Source: Echinococcus granulosus (taxonomy: Eukaryota > Platyhelminthes > Cestoda > Cyclophyllidea > Taeniidae). From it: a DNA stretch of 64,000 nucleotides. The notes under the pieces are model-generated. The model searched no databases and was not told the origin of the DNA. It worked only from the letters and a program-made list of their open reading frames with translations. Every line of letters begins with the position of its first letter. Within the stretch, counting starts at the first letter, position 1. This document shows positions 15,001 through 27,512 of this stretch, piece by piece. The position numbers and the translations under genes were made by a program. The DNA lies in NCBI RefSeq assembly GCF_000524195.1, contig NW_020170387.1:533980-597979 (forward strand), given 5' to 3'.

Positions 15001-18000
15001 CGCCAATCACAATTTAAAATCTTTTAACAAATTAAAAGGAACGGTTTGATTGAATGCAAGCCGTGTATTCTAAAAATATGCACCAAACACTGCCGAACAG
15101 TTATCGGTGAAGTAGTCTAACAATACAGTTCTGTTTCATTGTATCCTACCGGCCAGAAACTCAACAACTTTAAAGTAATTATGATTGGTTATTTTTTCTA
15201 TCATAAAAATATTTCGCGAAATTTGTGTTCTAGAAAATCGTTACCGTAATCTAGGCTCAAAATGATTCCAGAAGGTCGGTAAAACTGGATATTAAAAGGT
15301 TTCTCTTGATGTATTCGCATTGCGAAAATTAAAATGCTCAGTTGAAATACAACCAATTTAAAAGGCTAGTGTATCAAGTGTTAGAGTTGATTCTTCTAAG
15401 CAGGTTGCTGGAGAAGCAGACTGTGACATACGTTCAAATTGAGCTCCAGATTTTTCCACTGGCAAAAACGGGTAAATCTGGGGGAACGAATAAATGCGTC
15501 AAAGATGTCACCGCGGATAGATTCGCATATCTCCTGCAGATAGGGCTAAATATTAACACAAGGACATTCTTAAATCGGTGAAAATAATAAAACAACGTAA
15601 GAAGTCATCCACTTATAAGATGATATATAAACCTAAAGATTAAGAAATGAAATATTTACAGGATATCCAAACAATAAATCCTACCGAGAAGGTGTCCTGA
15701 GGAAGTATTCGCGTTCGCTGTGCGCTTGTTAGGAGCTCCAACACTCGGGCGACGGTTTCTTTGGAGAATTCCTGGAAAGCTCAATAGTAAAAGTTAGACC
15801 CACGTAAAACCTACCATAGTGAAATGTTTTGAAGTATCTTGATGCCCAAGGTCGAGAGAAGCGTGACATTAGAGTCAGTATGCAAGTGGATTCGATAAGT
15901 ATAAGGATCCGTTGGACAGTATAAAAGTACAAGCACTGCACTAGGTGGTAGCGGTTTCAATAAACTTAGTCGCGATTCTACATTCATTAACTGGAAATGT
16001 TAATGTTAGGTTGATTGCTCTGAAGTGAATCAAGGGGTTCAGAATATTGCCCTTTCATTTTTAAAAAGGAATATCCTCTTAATTAAACGATCTACGATAA
16101 ACTGTCCCTGCTTAAAACTTAGATAATAAAAACGCTTTTTTGTTCAATATTAATAGCTGAGTTATAAAAAATTCCGCGTAGTTAACAAAAATACTAATAA
16201 GTTGTTTTAACATTTAATCAAAATGACTAAAAAGAAAGACTTTATGATGATAAAGCATTAATGAGGACTGACAAAAATAGAACTCAGAGCTGTCAAATTT
16301 TACCCTAGGTTTCAGTTAACGCTTAACTCGAGAAATTTTGGTCGCTCAAAACATTGACTACTTAAATCAACAGTAGAAATACCGCATGCAATAATATATG
16401 ACGATTTTGACTCCCGCTTGCGGTAAATCACTCCGTAAATACTCCAGAAACTTTAGGATACCTGCCCTTGGAGTCACTCCAAAGCCCTTCAGCATCACAT
16501 TACTTGCGTCAGACAAAGTATGTTGGTAGGAGCATTTTTATTACTATATTGTTTGAACTTCATAGTTCCGTTTCATGAAAAAGCAGTCACACTCTTGGAT
16601 ATGCGAATGACAAAACAGCAGTAGCTAATGGCGGCTGCTAGAGCTGCAAAATACAGGCAAATAAATTTGGCAATGGAATTTCAAAGTCAAAAATAGGCTC
16701 CCTTTAATGGAAACCGCAAAGACTCATTGAAATGCTTACGCCAGGCCATCAATAGTTATGAGTTTGGACCTTACACAAATGAATAAAGTGTTTCAAAAAT
16801 AAAGAAACTTTTAAAGCCTTGAAATTGTCATTTTTACTTAAACTTCATCCTGCATACTGATGAGCTAAGCGCAGAACTCTCTTAGTGAAAATACAAAATG
16901 ATGCTTTTGAATCTAAGATTCTCGGCCGCCAAATTGAAGCAAACCACATCTCCAAAATATGGATGCTAGATGAGACGCTATTGATAACACGTTCTGACCA
17001 CTTACGTGAGACTGGGAGAGCAGATCTTTCATGATAAAATGGTCGTAAATTTCCTTGCCAAGTGCAATTCGTTCCTCATCAGTCTCAAGACTTTCCAACT
17101 TCTTGATCTCCTCATAGAAGCGGATTTGTGGAACCGGCTCTTCGTGATAGTTAAGGCAATAGTCTTTGAAGATCAAATATCCCAATCGTTGGTTAAATAT
17201 CTTGTCAAAGGTTAAATCACCTCTTTTTTCCATGTACTTCATCATCACGCTCCGTATGCTGGAAACAAAAGTAATAAAACGGCGTTTTTATTGTTACGAA
17301 TATTCGATACGTCATATGGAATGGATGAGATGATTAACATTGACATTTTGCTTCTAGAGGTAGCAAATTAGTACATTTTCATCTTGGCCCTCGGTAATGA
17401 CTACTATTAATTTGTTTGTTAAGAAGATACCATTCTAGCTTTGGAACTGTTCAATAGCTAATCATAAAATTAAAATTAAATTAAAGTGTATGACGCTGCG
17501 TGACGAAATGCGGCCATGCATGGGAGAACAAACAGCAACAGTTTACAAAGTCTCCTTTTCTGATAGACAGGCTCGACCAGTAAACAAATGGAACAATCAA
17601 AATAGGTAGTAAGAAGGAAATGCACCATCAACTTAAAAAGTCATAATTACAACCTTTTGCAGCTTTCACAAGCTTCAGCAACCAACACAATTGTAACAAT
17701 TCCGTCGCGTGGGAAAAAACGCAACTTTGTAATGGTGTGATCAAGATATTTTACATTTAACACAAAAATTTCAGCATAAACAGCTTTATTGCAAAATAAT
17801 AGCATCAACCAGTATATGATGGATTTAATCTTTTTCAACCAAGTGTTTATGATGTAAGCAAGCCGCTAGCGAGAGAAGACGCCTCGTTCAGCAGTATTGC
17901 AATGAAATGCGCAAAAAGATGGCCAAATACCTAGACTTTAAGCACTAGTAACTAAGGGCAAATTCTTTATTCTTTGGTAGAAAAAAAGAGAAGACCATAC

Positions 18001-21000
18001 TTCTTTTGACAAACACACAAACTTTTAAAAGGAAAATTTAAAAAATTTTAAGAGGGATTTGAATGTTTCATGCGTTGAGCGCAGGGAAAACAGCCATATT
18101 TTACAAAGCTGAAGTTCTTACTGATTCTGCAGACAGGCCTATCCTAAAAGGATCATGCTTTTTCAGCATAAGTATGTCTTATTAACCCATTTTAGCGAAA
18201 TTCCTTATCCCAATTTAGCATTTATGAAAAAGCCGCATGCAAGCTTCAATTTAGGTAGTTATATCATGGATGCCAAAAATGCAGGATCAGAGTTGCATCT
18301 TCCTTTTATGTTCATTATCTTGATATCTGTTAATGCTCTAATGTGCTAAATGAAATTAAATGGCGATTTTCCAACGTCACAGCTACCTTTTAGATAGCAT
18401 CGAATCAAACTCATCAGCATTCTATCCGGGACCGAAAACACGCCCATTTCTTCCATGGTTAGTCCCATCTATTTCAAATACTTATGAACCATGCCTACCG
18501 CAAACACTTACTCATTTGCGAAGGTAATTCTTCATTTCTAAAGACAGACACAATTGGTCATACTAAACTAAGTACGACTAGAGTTTTGTGAATGAGGTGT
18601 ACAATTTCCATATACATTCTGCAATTTTAAGAGCAACTGTGTAAGGAGTTTGCAGTAACTACAAGTCCCCTATTCATGTTAGAATCCGGTGCGCACTCAA
18701 ATCTGGGCTTTAATCGAAGGACTCGGATTGCTATCGCGTTAGGGCAGCAACATCTGGACCAACCTAAAATTGTTTTCAACGCAGCCTTCAATTAGGAAAC
18801 GAGAGTAGACAGGATGTTTGAACTATTAGCAAAACATTTTGACAAAGCATGTAAAACGCCAACGATTAAAGGTTTTCGAATTAAATTCATTTACGTTTAT
18901 CACGAAGTTGCTCAAATCGTGTCTTCTGCCGAAATTCTGAGTTTTAATGGAATTATCAAGTGAGGACTTTAAAAACTATCAGTCAAATAAAGATGGCGCA
19001 ATCATTTAACAAATAATAACAAAAAATAATACCTTAAATTACATATTAGAAAAAGTGTTGCGTCGAAATTCGCAATTAGCCTGGTTATATCATGCTCGAG
19101 ACAGGGGGTCCATTAAGCATCCACTTAATAGAGCCTTCGTCACATAAAAACCTGATTAACCTACATTCAGAGTTATCGACAAATTTCTTGTCGTCTATAG
19201 CGCAATGCTGTTAATATCAAAGAAAAAATTGTGTCTTCATTTCACTCGTTTACAAAAACAAACAGTTGGATTACGTTAGCTACAGGGTAGTAAAATTAAT
19301 CTATTAACAAGAAAAGAGCGCTTGAAAACGTATCAGCAAAACAATTTAACGGCTTGTAAAAATTCAATAAATAGGAAATTTGAGTCCAATGTAAACATCC
19401 CTTGACAATGCTGTGCTCCTATTTAGCAAATAATGAAGACCTCCCCAGAAGGTTTGGCAATATGGCAAGGATCACAGTCAACCACTCTATCATTAGTCTT
19501 GGAGGTGCACCAGAATTAAAGTCGGCGCTTTCTTATACACATCTGTAAAAAGTTGCTAATATTTGGCCGGTTTTCACAGTAAACAGAAGTTTGTTTCGCC
19601 ATTAATTCTTACAAAGTCAGCGCCTGAAATATTACATTTCATGCATTTCAGAAGTGCTACCGTTTCTCCAATCATAAATGCTAGTTTGTGAGCCGCAAGG
19701 GCCAAAGATATTATTTACTTGAAATAGCAAAGAGATGCTCATACGCAACCATGTAGATTCTATGAAATCAGACTGCACACATGTAATATGCACTCAAATC
19801 ACCTAAGTTCAAAGACAATGGTAGGGTATTACCAAGCTGCTTCTTCAGTAAAAAAAGGCATAATTCCTTTTTTCTCGATAGATAGACGAGTAATTCTAGC
19901 CTAACTTACACGCAAAATTTTCCAAAATATACAATATGAATGAAAGAGTAGTTTTGAACTTTTATAAGCAAGTACCATGGTTCACGTGGAATTTATCGAA
20001 TGATACATCACCCGATAACGTTTTTTGTTTTGCCTATGGGTTTGAACCGGAAGAGGGTGAATAAGTGGTGTACTAATTGGTAAAGCCGATTTTGGATTGT
20101 GAACTTCGGTTGATTAGTACAATTGCTTGCATTTGAGGAAAAAAAATAGTACTGTGCTCTTTAATCGCCTTACAAGGTACACAGACAAATAATTCCTTAT
20201 TGAAATCTATGAGGGTTTTCGAGTTTTGTAGGCAAAACTCGTAGATTACCTTGTGCGAAACACCGACTGATAAGTACGATTTCATGGATTTCTATTTCGA
20301 GTCCAAAGCACTTATAGGTGAGCATCTGATTCGATCTTCCCTATTATTTAAATCTCTCTGCATTATTTGAATTGATCTCATCCTCATTTAGGGCTAAAAG
20401 TACTGACAAAAATGGCGGGAAAACATAATTTAATGTTTCTCAAACCAAGATTTTCATGAATAGTTAATCCAGGAAGTCCCAGGGATTGCCTGTCTCTCTT
20501 GTTAACATGAGGTCTGATTGACAAAAAGAATGAAAGATATTCAGTCAAATATGACGCAACAGGAAGAGTGGGCAAATGGAATTGTAGCAAAGTGAGAAAT
20601 ATGTTAGTGGGAAATAGGGAAGTAAATAGGCCAGCGGACAATCCCAATTTCTGGAAACAATCATTGTATGGGAGCGCATGTATTAACTTCACATGTAAAA
20701 ATAGTAGTAAGCTAGCTTGAAATCTCTTGTGATAAAAGCAAAATACTCCACTAAACTACTCTGTGGAAAAACAATATCAACTTTTCTTAAAACAATTTCG
20801 ACACCAAGGCTTCCTGCTTTGCTGTGGGCGATTAATGAATTTGATTATATCCGCTAGGTAGTAAAAACTAGTAAGCCATGTTCTCGTTAGCAGAATTAAA
20901 AGGTATTTTACATGTAAAATGCAAGATGTTACAGTGTTTGTACTAATAAAAACTGCAAAAAACCCTGTGATGACTAATGGGCGATGTACTAAGCCTTTAT

Positions 21001-24000
21001 TTCAGCTCCAATGCAAAACGACTAGAATATTATTGTCATGCGCCAACACATCTAATCTGTTTGCAGAAGTAAGATTGTATGTTTATAAACGCGACAAAAT
21101 GGAGTTTATCTCCCCATTTTGTCGTTCAATATGCAAAAAGGCAATCCCCTAGAATAGCTCCATGCTTTAAAAACCCAAAACAAGAAAGATAAAAGAAGAC
21201 TTTAACTTATACTAAGGGAAAAAACAATTTGCGACTGATATAACAACTTGTAATATTAATATTCAGTAGAATAATTCATTTTTTTGTAACCTCTTCAGAC
21301 CGTAACAGCCAAACAGGGTGGTTGTCATGGCGTTGCGGATTTTTCGACAGCTTCATAAATTCTTGTATCAGTATCTATCGCCATTTATTCCACCATGCTT
21401 TTTCCTGGTGGCATCGTAAGATGCCTGTTCTGCATTGTGAATAACACACTGTTCTTCCACCTACATGTTCGACACGCGGTATGTGACATGACTTTTCGAA
21501 TTCACAAAGTTGTTGAAGGTAGGAAAGGATGGAAAAGTATTTCACCCATTCACTGAGTAGTTAAAGAATGAGAGAAGCTATTGAAAGTTAACAGATAAAT
21601 TGTTTAAAAAATGTAGTTTTTATGGTTTTATAAAGTTTACGTTTTAAAAAAAAATATTGTCAAATCGAGCTAGGCACGCAAACCATCTTTGGGTGCTTAG
21701 AAGTGCATCCTTTTAAAAACTAAGCGTTGGCACATAGTTACACTATGAAAAATGGTATGTTAGAAGTTCAAATGTAACTTATATATATCAAGGTACGCAT
21801 CTTTGTTTCCAAAAAGTAGAGCAAAATGTCGGAAGGATGTGTTTTAAAAGTGATTTCCATATAATGAGAGATGTACTTTCGATTTCATACTTACTCGTCA
21901 ACAGATGGGTGGGAATCGAAAAACATGCTAAAAAATGATGCGAGCTTAAATTCTGCTTAGCTTCTACATCAGATTAGGATAGCCAAATGTAGACGACCAT
22001 CATAAGGAACGACCTTTAACATTCCAATGGTTGTGTCATCAGAACAAAAGTGATTGTTCGTATTGCTTAAAGGTGGTAGAAAAACCCGTCCAAGGCTTTT
22101 AGGTAGTGTAGGATTTCTATGGAAAAATCACCTACAAAATACAAACGCTAAGGCAAAAGGAAGACGTTTTCAGAATATAAGCTTTCAGAAGTGTGCTCGC
22201 ACTCTGATGAATAGAATGTGCGCGCGAAATGCCCCAAAAAATAATGGAAATAAGCAGGCAAGATACAAAAGTTGTGCTCATCTCAACTCTCTTAAGCAAG
22301 TGCTTTGGAGTGAATTGGAATTGGTAAAGAATTGCTGGTAACTTATCGTCATTCAATCTTATAGGGGACGTAAAGTACAGAATGGATAATTTTTTGATAT
22401 ACAAGTGCATAATGTAAAAAATCAGAAAAAAGTATCCGGAAGTTTGTTCATAAATCTCACACATTCATAGACGTAGAGATAAACAAGTTAAATAAATTTG
22501 TTTTTCCCAAAGTCTTGCTCTCCTGGATAGGGCTTTTATATTTTTGCCTTCTTACTTAGCATATCTGGATTTTGGCGATTTCTTATGTTGGGGTATCAAA
22601 TGATCAATGTTTCAACCAAATCACCTTAGGCAATGCAAATAAACCCAAGTATTCAGGAAGATTTATCCTCTGATGCTTAAAACACCTGGCCACATGGCAA
22701 AATGAGCATATTTCTGTACTTTTGGCAGGTATCGGAATAAAGAATTTTAGCGGCCACTAGTGATATGCCGGATGCGCTGAAAAATCAAGGCATCGTTTAT
22801 GCATCCAAGCGGAACGCGGTGGAATGCGGACCACAAGCACCGCGTTTGCGATGATATTATGCCCTGTGCTGACGCACTGGAAAGTCGAGCCCAATCCTAA
22901 AACTACCTTCCAGTAAAGTCAAGTCAGCATTTTTGCGCATGCATGATAGAACGAAGGAGATTGGATGAGTAGATTAACAAACTTTTGATAAAGCACTTTC
23001 TATGAAGAAATTAAGAAACAAATATCTCGCACCACTTGAACCCTTTCTATAGCATTTAGCAACGATGTAAACTAAAAATTTATGCAGTACTTTAAAGAAC
23101 ATGGGATTTGTTGAGCTAAAAGAAATACATTCATACGTTTAGCTCAAAATGACTTCGGATAAGTAAACTTTGGAGAAATAGTCATTTACGTCGTGTACTT
23201 TTTGTTACTTTTGACATGTAGCTGAAGTAATTTCGACATAAAGCGGACAATAATTGATTACTCTTCGCAATGTTTGAAGGTCTGGTCCCATTCAGAATAA
23301 AATCACCCTTTGTTCCAGGTTTTATGTCTATGCTTGGGTAGTTAGATTTGCAAATAAATTCGCTAGTATTGGAAAGACTAGCCCTAGTGACATCCATGTA
23401 AAAGGGATGGTTAAAAGATTTCATCTTCATTGCCAAGTGTGCATCGCGGACACGATTAGGATTGCGTGACTTTAAGATCCATGCCTCCCGTGTCTGTGAC
23501 GTACCTTCATTCATCGTGAATGTGGTAAGGTTTCCCACCTAGTTGCAGCCTTTGGGATTTACAGACGGTAATTTTCACGCGCTCTCACATTTAACAGTTC
23601 ACAGAATGAAATACTCGCCCGCTACATTATCCAAGCGCCGCTGCCGCTATTTTGGTACCAATGGTGTGCCTGACCAAACCAGCTTTTTTGAAAAGGCAGT
23701 AAAATTGGATTTTAGGAAAATGCATCGTCCCATCAACTTTCTGATCAATTGCCCCGACATTTAGAAACAGGTTAATATGAATTAACTCTGAATTAAGGCG
23801 TCAAGCTTATCAGATATTGGAGAAGTAGCAAATTTCTAATAAGGATTCATAATTGACAACTTGAAGTTACGATTTTTCTTTGGATGCGATAAATCTATGT
23901 TTCATGCAGAATAGGGTTAGATATTTTGTGGGACAAAAAAACAAATAAGATATTAAAGATAAAATATCACGTGCTATAAATACGTAAACAGTAAGCACTT

Positions 24001-26794
24001 GGCCGTGACACGGAAATATGGAAACATCTGGCCAAGCATAAGTTAAAATGTCAAAACTTCCATCTGCGGGCGATTTCCTATCGTCAAACTAAGTAAACTG
24101 AGAAGCAAGAAAGTCGTAACCAAGTTTGATTAGCAAGGAAATTTTGTGACCTGCTAAACCCTAGTATCGATCGACAAAAGCCATTTCTGTTTCTTGGAAG
24201 TTGAACAAGAACCCCCTGTTTTCGGCAACAGAAACACGCACTTACATAGTCTATGTATTACCTATGTGCGATGATTGGAAGGATAAATAAACTCGAAGAT
24301 TAAACTATATTACCAGGGTTTCTTGTCGCACTTTTTGCAAAGAAAAGGCACTAAGAGAAAGTCATAATGCTGAAAGCGATCCTCTCAAGAATGAAACAGT
24401 TACTGCATTCCAAGGGATAATGCCGCCAATAACTTTTAGTTGCCTGTTATATCGAACTAGCAAGCAAAATATGGATCTGTTACAGGTCTTTGACCATATC
24501 AAGAGTTTTGATTTTGTTATCGGTGCCGTTAAAGATAATCCAAATGTGTCAGTACAGAATCAAATGACTAAGAAAGTAGGAAAGTAGACGAAAAAGGTCA
24601 TCGCATGAGAACTCAAACTTGAAGATTTAACGCATTCATATAGATGTTTAAAACAAACTTCATAAAAAAACTAGGAGAGAAATGTTTTTGCAGTGCGTTA
24701 GCCATGCAGTCAATGAGGCGCAGACAATAATTCCGAAAAAAAGGGGCCCCTTTCTCATCAGTGAGAAGTATCTATAAGCACGAACAGATACAATGATGTC
24801 ATACAAAAACTAGTGAAGTATTGAAGTCCTAAAAACAATCTATTAAGTGAATGCCTAAACAATTTCTTTTCATTCTATGTGTGTGACGAAGGGAGCGAAA
24901 TAACCCCTTAAGTCATTTCTTTTTATTTCATCTTCGTTAAAAAGGGTTTTATGTGTGATGACGTACAAAAGGTACCAAAGAAACTTTATTTTTGACGTTA
25001 AATTAGGCAAGAAATTTGTATCTAGTCTGCTAGCTCCTGACATCTAGAATCACAAAGCATGAGAGCACAAACGAGGTTCTAACCAATTATCGCCGCAAAT
25101 AGAAGGCGTGGAACATTTGCTGAAAAAGTCCATATTCTTACTTGCAATATTTCGCCTTATTTGCAAGTTGATAAACGAATTTTTCATAAGCTTTGGTAAT
25201 TCAAACAAGTCAAATTATCAGGGTCGAACTACTTTCTGTTACTATTGAGCGTCCTCATGATCTAAAACATTATAATTCCAAAAATAAAGTTTGTCTTCCC
25301 ACCAGCCACATTTTGCTATCTATGCTGATTCAGGCAATAGAAAGAAATATGTTCCGACTTTGGTCAGAAACGACGTGACTAGAAAAGCGAGTAGGCATGT
25401 ACCTCCGAGACTCCAATCAAGTAGATCCCGTTACCATTGTAGCTGTCGAATACGCCCACGCTTGAATAAGTTCTCATCTGTGTGCTCATTCACAAATGAG
25501 AAACCTAAAGTGCTGAGCCAGACCCTAAGTTTGATGAGTATACAGAAAAAATTTACGTGCATTGCACGACTTCCCAGTAAACTAATTGATAAAAAAACGC
25601 TCCTATTAGAAATATTATGCAGCGCTTGCACACTAAAGTTAGAAGAAAAATGTACCACTACCAAACTTTTGTTGGCTAGATATTAATTGGACTTGATGGA
25701 ATATGACATGCTGCAAACTATAAGATGGATACTTGATAAGATCATCGTCTCAGGCTCCTTTGAAAAAAGAAAGGTTTAATTTCAACCCAGTAATCAGACC
25801 CAGATCTAAAATTGTAAAACTGAAAAAATTGAAGGTTATTATTTATCTGAGGTCTGAAATGAGCACTTTCCTTGAGCCATTTAAATCAGAGAAACTTGGA
25901 AGAAACTAACGTGCCTTGAAACTGCTCTTCCAGTAAGAATCACGCATTATAAAATTCTTAAGCAGTAATGGTCCTCAAAAAATTTCCTTAAATTCCATCC
26001 GAAAAAACGTTTTTTTTCCTTCCATTTATTTGTACTATAAGAAGAAACACAGATGATCCATAGCGCTCTTGGTGAGTTAAGTCCTAAGTGTGAACGTTTA
26101 AATTAATGTGGGATTAATTATGAGGTAGCACCATGTTAATTGCATCTGATTTTGGCAGTCAAAACGGATAAGTTGCAAGTGGAATGACAAAGAAATCGCA
26201 AATCAGCTCCAGCGCAGCGTTATCAGAAATAAAATTTAGAGGTATGGATTTACTCCTAAATAAATGCAGAAAAATTGGAGCAAGAGGTGATGAGAAACGC
26301 AAAAACTGATTGCTAGGTGCAAAAATGGTGGCAATTATCGGGCAGAGAGTGTAGCCTTACCGTAATATTGGAGCACAACAACAACCTAAAGTTTACTGAG
26401 GGTGGTGGAAATTTCATTCGCCCATTAAAGCACAGTAAGCACCATGTAGTGATTTTTATCTGGCACTGCTCATAGTCCACAATAAAAACAGCTGGATAGC
26501 GAGCACCACTCGAGCATAATGGGAAAATATGATGCTAACTGCAATAATTAATGTACTATAAAGAACTTTAGTCGAACGTAGTAAAGTATGCAGCAAAAAG
26601 CAGCAAATTATCAAACTATCTAACCCACTTTTAAAACCTGATTTTAAGTTATTCTTATAAAGCATTTGAAAACACACCTACCTTGGGTCGGGAAGGGTTA
26701 TTTTCTTACTGGCACGGGCAGCGGGTGTGGATTTACTCATTTCCATTGCCATCAAATAACTCACGTCTGCCAAAACAGCTTCCAAATCGGCCAT
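1..26794 (-). CDS. GRK2: G-protein-coupled receptor kinase, GRK2/3 (beta-adrenergic receptor kinase) type; 3' part outside window
   Basis: Serine/threonine kinase that phosphorylates agonist-occupied GPCRs at the plasma membrane and, through its RGS-homology (RH) domain and C-terminal PH domain, binds G-alpha-q and G-beta-gamma. Ten exons (26682-26794, 17006-17258, 15685-15771, 15432-15545, 14595-14686, 12046-12145, 7730-7942, 5344-5613, 4702-4802, 1313-1475) join in phase to about 502 residues. The N-terminus [18 protein letters not shown] is the GRK2/3 signature. Then come the RH domain (about 38-189), kinase domain (about 195-458) with glycine loop GRGGFG 202-207, Lys224, alpha-C Glu243, catalytic YRDLK (Asp322), DLG (Asp340) and APE 363-365, and the AGC tail with [20 protein letters not shown]. 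All catalytic residues are intact. The last visible exon ends at a splice donor, so the PH domain must lie beyond position 1. GRK1/4/5/6 types are excluded by the N-terminus. The two largest introns are the first (9.4 kb) and the one before exon 7 (4.1 kb). Confidence 0.97.
1313..1475 (-). CDS. GRK2: GRK2 exon 10 (AGC C-terminal tail)
   Basis: First base completes Gly448; then [20 protein letters not shown], the invariant [18 protein letters not shown] and [10 protein letters not shown]. Ends AAA|GTACGT, phase 0. Positions 1-1312 are intron; no PH-domain exon is visible there. Confidence 0.97.
4702..4802 (-). CDS. GRK2: GRK2 exon 9 (end of kinase C-lobe)
   Basis: 33 codons plus two bases: [20 protein letters not shown] then [13 protein letters not shown] and GG of a Gly codon. 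The RDVxxRLGC(x)GRG motif is typical of AGC kinases. Acceptor ATGACAG, donor GG|GTACGT. A 3.2-kb intron (1476-4701) follows; it holds short ORFs only. Confidence 0.95.
5344..5613 (-). CDS. GRK2: GRK2 exon 8 (activation segment and C-lobe)
   Basis: 90 codons from ACGCAG|CCC to ATG|GTGAGT. Reads [20 protein letters not shown] (metal-binding DLG), [16 protein letters not shown] (APE), [19 protein letters not shown] and [16 protein letters not shown]. The longest and most conserved exon. A 541-nt intron (4803-5343) without visible features follows. Confidence 0.98.
7730..7942 (-). CDS. GRK2: GRK2 exon 7 (hinge to catalytic loop)
   Basis: 71 codons reading [20 protein letters not shown], the [15 protein letters not shown] hinge and [13 protein letters not shown], ending exactly at the catalytic-loop lysine (AAG|GTTCGA). 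The start is ambiguous by one codon: TTTTAG|GAG or the in-phase AGGAG|GGA, three bases apart. The upstream choice is listed because invertebrate GRK2 proteins carry an extra residue here relative to mammals. The 2.1-kb intron below (5614-7729) shows nothing supportable. Confidence 0.96.
12046..12145 (-). CDS. GRK2: GRK2 exon 6 (kinase Lys and alpha-C helix)
   Basis: First base completes Met220; then [20 protein letters not shown] and [13 protein letters not shown]. Lys224 is the ATP-anchoring lysine and Glu243 its helix-C partner. Acceptor TTTCAG, donor GGA|GTAAGT. The 4.1-kb intron below (7943-12045) carries a 156-codon minus-strand ORF at 9145-9615 that I do not recognise. Confidence 0.97.
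14595..14686 (-). CDS. GRK2: GRK2 exon 5 (kinase N-lobe, glycine-rich loop)
   Basis: Reads [20 protein letters not shown] then [10 protein letters not shown] and two bases of the following Met codon. Contains the ATP-binding loop GRGGFGEV. Acceptor CCCAAAG, donor AT|GTAAG. The 2.4-kb intron below (12146-14594) contains only chance ORFs on both strands. Confidence 0.97.
15432..15545 (-). CDS. GRK2: GRK2 exon 4 (RH domain, C-terminal)
   Basis: 38 codons from TTTAG|CCC to AAC|GTATGT, reading [18 protein letters not shown] then [15 protein letters not shown]. The FTRFCQWKN motif is diagnostic for GRK2/3. No stop interrupts it, but it is too short to appear as a long ORF. The 745-nt intron below (14687-15431) holds nothing recognisable. 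Confidence 0.96.
15685..15771 (-). CDS. GRK2: GRK2 exon 3 (RH domain, middle)
   Basis: 29 codons, phase 0 at both ends (CCAG|GAATTC, TCG|GTAGGA), reading [14 protein letters not shown] followed by PQDTFS. This matches the PFSKSATEHVQ...PPDLF stretch of vertebrate GRK2. It is the least conserved part of the gene. A 139-nt intron follows on the lower side. Confidence 0.9.
17006..17258 (-). CDS. GRK2: GRK2 exon 2 (RH domain, N-terminal lobe)
   Basis: Acceptor TTTCCAG, donor CAC|GTAAGT. The first base completes the split Ser codon, then [20 protein letters not shown] and the [17 protein letters not shown] segment typical of the first half of the GRK2 RGS-homology bundle. Residues 38-122. The intron below it (15772-17005, 1.2 kb) has no feature I can support; a hammerhead-like string near 16857 was considered and rejected. 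Confidence 0.96.
26682..26794 (-). CDS. GRK2: GRK2 exon 1 (start codon, residues 1-37)
   Basis: Start codon at 26794 in the context AAAAATGGCC. It encodes the conserved N-terminal helix that family knowledge links to receptor docking. Ends AAG|GTAGGTG after two bases of a Ser codon. The 9.4-kb first intron (17259-26681) follows; it holds only chance-length ORFs on both strands (for example 23182-23538 minus and 25291-25686 plus), and I recognise nothing in it. Confidence 0.95.
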
Positions 26795-27331
26795 TTTTAT
26801 TTGTTTTTCAGTATCAAGTAAGATAAATCACGACTTCGCTGAAGTAATCCAAGGAGTTATTTGGAATGCGGGACTAAAGCAGCATCCTGAGAAATTTGAA
26901 AGCTAGTGTCCTTTGTGTACATCGTTTTTGATTAAGTCAAACCGGCAGTTTAAAAAAGGCAAAAGTAATTTTGCATACGTCATGACTAATAACTTCGATA
27001 AAACCAGAAGTTATTTTCTTTAATTTTTCTTGTCAAAACATAAGTTAATTTGGCAAGTTAATTAGCGTCATGCCTATTAAATAGCCTGGATATTTATTAC
27101 TTTTTCCCTCAGGTATCAATTTTTTACATTTTTATTATCAATCCGAGTTTTAAGCCAGAATTTACGGTACTACGATATTCACTAAGGCCAAAGATACCTT
27201 AAAACACCATAACAGCACAATGAGTTGATGTTCGAAATCTGACTTTAAAATGGACGCAACGTGGCTGTTTTGCCTCGAATTTCTGATTTCCTTCTAGTCT
27301 GCTCCTAATTTTTAGCATTATGTACTCCGAT

Positions 27332-27512
27332 GGTTGTTTATCTCTCCGTATTGGCGAGGAGACACCTTTGACTTGACCTTTGTATCACGCCGGGTGGGCT
27401 GGCCTTCGGGCCATGCCAGTAGCCCAAATACCTTCTCTGTGCCGAATGTACATGTGCTGCTCGAGTACTATGCCTTCTTTTGTCTTCAGGGGAGTCCCGG
27501 AACGCTATAATT
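27332..27512 (-). repeat. Dispersed repeat, copy 1
   Basis: On the minus strand this runs from TTATAGCGTTCC to GAGATAAACAACC. It aligns with copy 2 (54963-55147) nearly without gaps over its first 110 bases, sharing blocks such as AAAGAAG, GAGCAG, GCTACTGGC and GAAGGCC/GGAGGCC. It also shares GGGCTACT, ACATGGCCC and TACAAAGGT with copy 3. All three copies have the same orientation. Identity by eye is roughly two thirds, so these are old copies. LTR or TRIM-like origin is possible but unproven. Confidence 0.6.

Noticed and set aside
16857..16915. Hammerhead-ribozyme-like string CTGATGAG, a 5-bp stem and GAAA, followed by a hairpin
   Set aside because: The position before the cleavage base is C rather than U, the first stem II pair is a wobble, and no stem I partner exists on either side. 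It fails as an active core.
23182..23538. 118-codon minus-strand ORF in the first GRK2 intron
   Set aside because: Length is within chance expectation for 64 kb of AT-rich sequence, and no family is recognised.
25291..25686. 131-codon plus-strand ORF in the first GRK2 intron
   Set aside because: Low-complexity Ser/Lys/Arg composition, no known motif, and chance length.
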